In this document: positions 46,901 to 52,331 of the stretch, piece by piece
Numbering within the stretch: the first letter of the stretch is position 1
Layout of the letters: each line of letters begins with the position of its first letter
Source of the DNA: Luteimonas sp. ANT-B3E
Lineage (GTDB): Bacteria; Pseudomonadota; Gammaproteobacteria; Xanthomonadales; Xanthomonadaceae
Direction of reading: 5' to 3'
DNA: 52,331 nt
Assembly: GCA_001683895.1 (NCBI GenBank)
Contig: LXQJ01000018.1
Location: 42,394-94,724 of the forward strand
The notes under the pieces: generated by a model
The model's input: the letters and a program-made list of their open reading frames with translations, nothing else
Database searches by the model: none
Told to the model about the DNA's origin: nothing
Program-made: the position numbers and the translations under genes

Positions 46901-47909
46901 CATGGTGGACATCGGGACGGGTGCCCCACAGGTCCGGATGCTGGAAGCGCGCGAAGCGGCTGCGCCGGTAGCGGGTTCAAATGGGCTCGGCAACATCGTA
47001 GTCGTCGACCGTTGGGGTGCGGCAGCGGACAACTCGCTGACAGCGCGCACGCGCGACGGTTTCGCGGATACCGTGTACGCCGCAGACCAGAAGGGGGCGA
47101 TCTGGAAGTTCGATCTGCGCGATGCGACACCCGTCAACACCCTGCCTACGGTCGCCAACCAGACCATACCGGTGTTCACTACCCAGACGTACACGAGCGG
47201 TCCCGAAACCGGTACGCGTCAGCCGATCATTGGCGGATTGACCGCTGCGCAGGGGCCCGGTGGCGGGGTCCTCGTGTACTTCGGCACTGGCAGCTTCTCG
47301 TTCGAGGGGGATCCGACCGACAACTCGCAGCAGTCGCTGTACGCCGTCCTCGACACGTCCAACGGCAATCCGACCACAACGGTTGCGCGCTCGGATCTGC
47401 TGCAGCAGACGGTCGGCACCACGACCGGCGGTACGCGATCCACCAGCTCGAACGTGGCGACGGTGCTGCGGTTGGGCTGGTACCTGGACCTGCCGCTCGG
47501 CGAGCGGTTCGTGGGGTATCCGCGCGTCGAGAGTGGCCTGCTCTTCATGCCAACCTACGCGCCGACCAGCGTGACTGCGTGCAGCACGGCCGGAGTCAAC
47601 TGGCTGTACGGTCTCAACGCACTGAGCGGTGCGGCGGGTCTCTCGAATATCCGCTTCGACTCGCCGACGGGAACATCCCCGGGAGCGGGCGCGGGCGCCA
47701 TTTCGCTGAACACGCAGGGGACGGCGCCGGTGAAAGAGGTGGCCGTGCTGACGACGCCGCGGCCCCAGCCACTGGGCACGGGTGCAACGCCGGCGCAAAT
47801 CGCCGACGCGCTTGCCGCGCAGTGCTCCATGGTGATCCAGGTTGCAGGCGCACCTACGATGTACCTGCCAAGGCCCTGCGGCCGGCAGTCGTGGCGTCAA
47901 ATCCAATGA
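43935..47909 (+). CDS. pilY1: Type IV pilus tip adhesin/assembly factor PilY1
   Basis: 1324-aa secreted protein located at the pilus tip with the minor pilins; supports extension, adhesion and surface sensing. An N-terminal signal/anchor (about 6-27) leads to a von Willebrand-like region with MAVDDSGSM (MIDAS-type DxSxS, about residues 53-60). An EF-hand-like loop DKNGNGAVD lies at 118-126. The C-terminal PilC beta-propeller begins around VVSAPTDDFGYRGLPAPYG and VFAGANDGMLHGFDG. The propeller calcium-loop position reads ARTRDGFAD before TVYAADQKGAIWKFDL, lacking two acidic/amide ligands expected there. Start codon preceded by GAGGAG at 43923-43928. Confidence 0.93.
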   Translation: MASRRIKLLAGATTIVVGAGAYFLYSVMAVQGQGTLAQAPLNVQVQTPPAFIMAVDDSGSMTFEVSFAADEQAYWGNTTACLNGQVTCLNGFFNDDGTVRTSGLRSYYHLIQNGIRLDKNGNGAVDTGGNGYRLGIPPLDLFGFARSPDYNGQYFDPEVTYTPWQFADATFWPNAPITAARSDPRLNGSAGVRGPNPVVAYDFTSTEARTDDYFAFRMQPGMRLPGGTEYFIRSARHGAGCGGLGITDATRNAWVTIGAGGHLVTTQGNITTNPDRGGGCEVHIKYFPAVVYLREVSPPVPGFDLAQRVLVPNAGGPGVALFKYELRPENFTTGYAEVIQNFANWYTYYGNRNRAMVTSMTQAVQPINNMRIGYFAINKRTGTNPGMASGNVLMRDMAQPSQKVSLYDNLFTLPADGGTPNRSATVYMGDQFKRTDAAAPVRLVCQKNAGMLFTDGYTNEGGSNGNVYRNFGDTDSALPPPLGGNPNGNTIADIAYSFYANNLVPTLTPAGRVPVPQECVLPDGTIDPNADLRLDCQRNLHMNFYGVTLGTPGLIHGVNAAATADPYTTFPNWSVTGTTNLNPRNVDDMWHAAINTRGEYINAKRPTDVTSAMRRILALVSAGASPSGSIALTGARVGTGSLAVVPFYEARNNGTDWYSTLTAQTVSVAPGTGVVTFPTAWEATTRFPTGPRAGIWYGRGNVAPALFTAANISNLGNLCNNTQPGMSLCTGPQIAALGGTPALTLDQALDYLKGDQSLEVERTPAGKLRFRTTVLGDIVNSTPVVSAPTDDFGYRGLPAPYGALYNTYLTTTKATRRPMVFAGANDGMLHGFDGRTGPEGGRERFAFIPQSVMGHMGNLLFPYQAADAGDQKFKHRYYVDGPVAVSDAYDGTAWKTVLVGSTGAGARGVFGLDVSGVSGLNGSFAAADRLWEISDLNTSLAADVRNNIGHVLGRSVVVPVKTGSATGPVTWRAIFGNGYNSQSGKAVLYMVDIGTGAPQVRMLEAREAAAPVAGSNGLGNIVVVDRWGAAADNSLTARTRDGFADTVYAADQKGAIWKFDLRDATPVNTLPTVANQTIPVFTTQTYTSGPETGTRQPIIGGLTAAQGPGGGVLVYFGTGSFSFEGDPTDNSQQSLYAVLDTSNGNPTTTVARSDLLQQTVGTTTGGTRSTSSNVATVLRLGWYLDLPLGERFVGYPRVESGLLFMPTYAPTSVTACSTAGVNWLYGLNALSGAAGLSNIRFDSPTGTSPGAGAGAISLNTQGTAPVKEVAVLTTPRPQPLGTGATPAQIADALAAQCSMVIQVAGAPTMYLPRPCGRQSWRQIQ

Positions 47910-47922
47910 CAAGGACTTACCC

Positions 47923-48399
47923 GTGACCTCGACACTGCAGACCAGGCTCGACATCTTCCCGCAGCGCCGGTTGCGGCGTGCACGGCACAGCGGTTTCACT
48001 CTGATCGAACTGATCGTCGTGATTGCGATCGTGGCGATCCTAGTGGCCATCGCACTCCCGAGCTACCAGGATTCGGTCAGGAAGTCGAAGCGCGGGCAGG
48101 CGAAGGCGGATCTGACCGAGCTCGCCCAGCGCGCGGAGCGGTTTCATACGGTCAACAACACATATGTGGGGTTCTGGGCCAATGTTCCCTTGGCCGAGCA
48201 GGTGTCGCCGCGGACGCCAGGTTCCACTCCGGCATACGCCATCGATGTGGGCCCTGTGGACCCTACTGCGACTACATACACGCTGACGGCCACTCCCCAG
48301 GGTGGACAGCTCGCCGATACGCGCTGTCTGGCGCTGAGCATCAACCAGCTTGGCACCAAGGACAAAACCGGCAGCGGCACGGTCGCAGACTGCTGGTGA
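47923..48399 (+). CDS. pilE: Type IV pilin PilE-like minor pilin
   Basis: 158 aa from GTG 47923, supported by AAGGA (47911-47915); the frame opens upstream inside pilY1 without a leader. The unusually long 24-residue leader ends at Gly24 before FTLIELIVVIAIVAILVAIALPSYQ with Glu+5. SVRKSKRGQAKADLTELAQRAERF follows, the PilE-type minor pilin signature. A Cys pair (RCLAL and the final Cys-Trp) probably makes the C-terminal disulfide. Last gene of the operon, followed by a strong terminator. Confidence 0.93.
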   Translation: MTSTLQTRLDIFPQRRLRRARHSGFTLIELIVVIAIVAILVAIALPSYQDSVRKSKRGQAKADLTELAQRAERFHTVNNTYVGFWANVPLAEQVSPRTPGSTPAYAIDVGPVDPTATTYTLTATPQGGQLADTRCLALSINQLGTKDKTGSGTVADCW

Positions 48400-48425
48400 T
48401 CCATCCGGTCACTGCATCACCCATG

Positions 48426-48453
48426 AAAAAGCCGCGCATGACCGCGGCTTTTT
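48426..48453. terminator. Bidirectional rho-independent terminator
   Basis: AAAAAGCCGCG pairs with CGCGGCTTTTT around a CATGAC loop, with A-tract on one side and T-tract on the other. It can stop pilE transcription (plus) and tRNA-Asn transcription (minus), fitting their convergent layout. Confidence 0.9.
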
Positions 48454-48459
48454 CGTCTC

Positions 48460-48536
48460 TGGCGCCCGAAGTTGGACTCGAACCAACGACCCCCTGATTA
48501 ACAGTCAAGTGCTCTAACCAGCTGAGCTATTCGGGC
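48460..48536 (-). tRNA. tRNA-Asn (anticodon GTT)
   Basis: Minus-strand cloverleaf of 77 nt with encoded CCA. Acceptor GCCCGAA/TTCGGGC is perfect, D-arm AGCTCAGCTGGTTAGAGC, anticodon stem-loop TTGACTGTTAATCAG with GTT, and T-arm GGTTCGAGTCC. Plus-strand end points were located base by base. Confidence 0.96.
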
Positions 48537-48546
48537 GAGGCTCGCC

Positions 48547-48574
48547 ATTCTAGGCCCTCGAGCGGTCGGGTCAA
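48547..48574 (-). promoter_or_regulatory. Promoter of tRNA-Asn
   Basis: Read on the minus strand: TTGACC (48574-48569), 16-bp spacer, TAGAAT (48552-48547), five-of-six matches each, placing initiation about at the tRNA 5' end (10 nt away). Confidence 0.65.
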
Positions 48575-48607
48575 GTCTCTTCCGATTCGGCGGGCGACCA
48601 GCCAGCT

Positions 48608-49144
48608 TCAGTCTTGGCTGACCAGCGGGCAAGCGGTGCCTGGCGCGGGACGCTCGCTGCGCACCCTTCCAAGGCGGTTGACGACAACAGTGCCGGTGAG
48701 GGTCCCGCGCGCGCAGAGATGGACCGACAGGTTGCTGTGCGCGCTGCGCCCATCTTCCTGGAACCGGAGGAAAGGTCGGGTAGAGGCGAGCCGTACAGCC
48801 CCCGGATGGGTTGTCGGATCCGTGCTCCGCAGCAGGTCTTCGATCGAGTCCGGGATGCGGTCCTTGTCGTCGTCCAGGAACACCAGCCAGCCTGCGCTCC
48901 AGTCCCCGTCCTCCGCGCACGTCACCGGCGTCGCGCGCGGGCAGACCACGACCTGCGACCGCCGCATGATGGCGGTGCCCCGGGCCATCGCCATGTCGGT
49001 CGACAGCAGGTGCAGGGTGGTGGACACGCGCTGGCGTTCGAGTGCCTGCGACATCGCGGGGAGGGCGAGGGTGGTGGTGACGGCGACGATCGCGAGGGCG
49101 GCGGTGGCCTCGACGAGTGAGAATCCGTTGATGCGTGAGGGCAT
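48608..49144 (-). CDS. Orphan GspH/FimT-like pseudopilin
   Basis: 178 aa from ATG 49144 with GGAGG at good spacing. The very short leader MPSRING is cleaved before FSLVEATAALAIVAVTTTLALPA, with Glu+5. The globular part shares FimT features: TTLHLLSTDMAMARGTAIMRRS, CAEDGDWSAGWLVFLDDDKDRIPDS and a Cys pair. It is a diverged paralogue of the fimT at 41199 (compare DWNDGWIVW), encoded on the other strand outside the operon. Its role may overlap with minor pilins or type II secretion; unknown. Confidence 0.85.
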   Translation of the reverse strand: MPSRINGFSLVEATAALAIVAVTTTLALPAMSQALERQRVSTTLHLLSTDMAMARGTAIMRRSQVVVCPRATPVTCAEDGDWSAGWLVFLDDDKDRIPDSIEDLLRSTDPTTHPGAVRLASTRPFLRFQEDGRSAHSNLSVHLCARGTLTGTVVVNRLGRVRSERPAPGTACPLVSQD

Positions 49145-49263
49145 GTCCTGCCTCCGTGCTGGACGACGCACAGGCTAGGCCGCTGCGGATGGGCACAGGC
49201 ATCGGGGTGGATGGCTTCGCCGGGTAGGAAAAGGCGCGGCGCGCCCCATGGTTTGTCGTCGGG

Positions 49264-49300
49264 GGACCCCATCCACCTGGGGAGGACCCCATCCACCTGG
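49264..49300 (+). repeat. Tandem 17-nt direct repeat upstream of uvrB
   Basis: GGACCCCATCCACCTGG occurs at 49264-49280 and again at 49284-49300 (period 20). The inverted core GGTGGATGG occurs at 49207-49215. It lies in the 247-nt divergent gap between the pseudopilin and uvrB, which contains no gene. A TAGACT -10-like box lies at 49360-49365 without a clear -35. Confidence 0.7.
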
Positions 49301-49391
49301 TCCGGGACTGGACATGCGCCGCCGGGGCCTCACCCACGGCTGCTCCACCACCAGCCGCCTAGACTCGCGTGCAGACCCACGGACTTCGCCT

Positions 49392-51437
<2,046 letters not shown>

Positions 51438-51531
51438 CGCTGCGCGCGCTTCAGCAGCCGTGACAGGCCCGTGACCGGCCCGTCACCGGTGCGATGCAAT
51501 CGTGGCGGCCCTTCAACGACGGAGCGGCGCC

Positions 51532-52071
51532 ATGGGCCTGTTCGACTTCATGAAGAACGCCGGCGCGAAGATCCTCGGCAAGGACCGCGACGACACACCG
51601 GAATCGACGAAGCCGCTGAGCGCACACCTGCGCGACCACGGCATCGACCCGGTCGGCATCCAGTTCCGGTTCCATGGCGATACCGTGGTCATGGAAGGCA
51701 CGGTGCCCGACCAGGACACGCGCGAGAAGGCGGTGTTGATCGTGGGCAATGTCGAAGGCATCGCGCGGGTCGACGACAGGTTGCGTGTGGAACCACGTAA
51801 AGCGCCTGCCCAGATTCCGCCGAAACCCTTGTCCGGCGCCGCGGACGCGTCCGCGACCACCTCGCATGCATCACCCGGCTCGGGTGACGGCGGTGCCTGG
51901 ACGTCCAAGACGCACACGGTCGCGTCGGGCGACACGCTGTCGGGCATCGCCAAACAGCATTACGGCGACGCCAGGCTGTATCCGCGGATCTTCGAAGCCA
52001 ACAAGCCGATGCTCAAGGACCCCGACCAGATCTATCCGGGGCAGGTGCTTCGGATCCCGCCGCAGGGTTGA
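51532..52071 (+). CDS. BON-LysM protein, Kbp/YgaU-like
   Basis: 179 aa from ATG 51532, GGAG at 51520-51523. No signal peptide; N-terminus MGLFDFMKNAGAKILG as in E. coli Kbp (YgaU), a cytoplasmic potassium-binding protein. BON domain about residues 22-88 (GIQFRFHGDTVVMEGTVPDQD), then a Pro/Ala/Ser linker, then one LysM domain about 125-176 (HTVASGDTLSGIAKQHYGDA, PGQVLRIP). Function by homology. Confidence 0.88.
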   Translation: MGLFDFMKNAGAKILGKDRDDTPESTKPLSAHLRDHGIDPVGIQFRFHGDTVVMEGTVPDQDTREKAVLIVGNVEGIARVDDRLRVEPRKAPAQIPPKPLSGAADASATTSHASPGSGDGGAWTSKTHTVASGDTLSGIAKQHYGDARLYPRIFEANKPMLKDPDQIYPGQVLRIPPQG

Positions 52072-52080
52072 TCCGCGCAG

Positions 52081-52109
52081 TTGCCGGCACCGGGGCGAGC
52101 GGCTAGACT
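52081..52109 (+). promoter_or_regulatory. Promoter of tRNA-Val
   Basis: TTGCCG (52081-52086), 17-bp spacer, TAGACT (52104-52109); four of six matches each. Initiation would fall 5-8 nt before the tRNA at 52124. Confidence 0.5.
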
Positions 52110-52123
52110 TCGCGTCCCCATTG

Positions 52124-52198
52124 GGGCGGTTAGCTCAGCGGTAGAGCACTACCTTGACATGGTAGGGGTCACAGGTTCGAACCCTGTACCGCCCACCA
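52124..52198 (+). tRNA. tRNA-Val (anticodon GAC)
   Basis: 75-nt cloverleaf with encoded CCA. Acceptor GGGCGGT/ACCGCCC perfect, D-arm AGCTCAGCGGTAGAGC, anticodon stem CTACC/GGTAG around TTGACAT with GAC, T-arm ACAGGTTCGAACCCTGT. Confidence 0.97.
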
Positions 52199-52248
52199 GT
52201 TCGCGGTCCGGCATGTCGATTCGCACCGGAGCGCACGCGCCACACCAT

Positions 52249-52273
52249 GCCCCGCTGAGCGGGGCCTTTTTTT
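52249..52273 (+). terminator. Rho-independent terminator after tRNA-Val
   Basis: GCCCCGC pairs with GCGGGGC around TGA, followed by seven T residues: a classical intrinsic terminator. The last 58 bases of the window show no feature. Confidence 0.92.
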
Positions 52274-52331
52274 GGTTCTTCTCCCAAGTGAGGGAGTGGC
52301 GCACGGCCGACCCGGTTAATTTGTGGTTGTC

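Noticed and set aside
41199-48399. Pilin operon as a recently transferred island
   Set aside because: Somewhat lower GC by eye, but no integrase, repeats or att sites beside it; tRNA-Asn is intact with no duplicated 3' end seen, and the operon is ancestral in this family.
49264-49300. CRISPR-like repeat
   Set aside because: Only two copies with a 3-nt spacer; not an array.

Overview
The window is high-GC DNA (roughly two thirds G+C by eye). It is densely packed, with many 4-nt stop/start overlaps and frequent GTG starts. Gene content and order point to a gammaproteobacterium of the Xanthomonadaceae/Lysobacteraceae (Lysobacter, Luteimonas or Xanthomonas-like). The main pointers are petABC-sspA-sspB, a fimT-pilV-pilW-pilX-pilY1-pilE minor-pilin operon near uvrB, a miaB/phoH/ybeY/corC block, an Oar-like TonB-dependent receptor, and several secreted S9 peptidases. 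This placement is inferred from content; no 16S gene is present.

Layout. 1-4070: ssb, then a tightly overlapped dTDP-L-rhamnose operon (rmlB-A-C-D). 4215-13280: a secreted S9 peptidase; a three-gene block made of a GT2 glycosyltransferase with membrane tail, a SAM methyltransferase and a GT-C-like polytopic protein; a second S9 peptidase; and a DUF819 membrane protein. 13366-23913 is mostly on the minus strand: corA, a GH97 glycosidase, a DUF4105 protein, corC, ybeY, phoH, a baeRF-like release-factor paralogue and miaB. One small secreted Cys-rich protein sits on the opposite strand inside the ybeY/corC block. 24164-29262: a lytic transglycosylase, the cytochrome bc1 genes petABC, and sspA-sspB. 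29284-33429: DUF3301, a twin-FHA tail-anchored protein, nadC, a Trm112-like protein, and purE-purK.

33472-35896: a superoxide-dismutase-fold protein that has lost all four metal ligands stands divergent from the CGFS glutaredoxin grxD. grxD overlaps an SDR protein missing its catalytic Ser and Lys, which in turn overlaps a MarC-family gene. A perfect 7-bp inverted repeat lies between the SOD-like gene and grxD. This is the most unusual patch I found. 36141-40957: an Oar-like TonB-dependent receptor and the nucleosidase ppnN. 41199-48399: the type IV pilus minor-pilin/PilY1 operon. 48460-52273: tRNA-Asn, an orphan GspH/FimT pseudopilin, uvrB, a BON-LysM protein and tRNA-Val.

How the genes work together. 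The rml operon supplies activated rhamnose. The adjacent glycosyltransferase, methyltransferase and GT-C-like genes are plausible users of activated sugars for a surface glycan. The pilin block makes the priming/tip complex of type IV pili. The phoH-ybeY-miaB group with the baeRF-like gene concerns RNA and translation quality. petABC and sspAB form the usual respiratory/stress-adaptor unit. I saw no CRISPR array, insertion sequence, prophage or rRNA. Every gap between annotated genes is under 300 bases.
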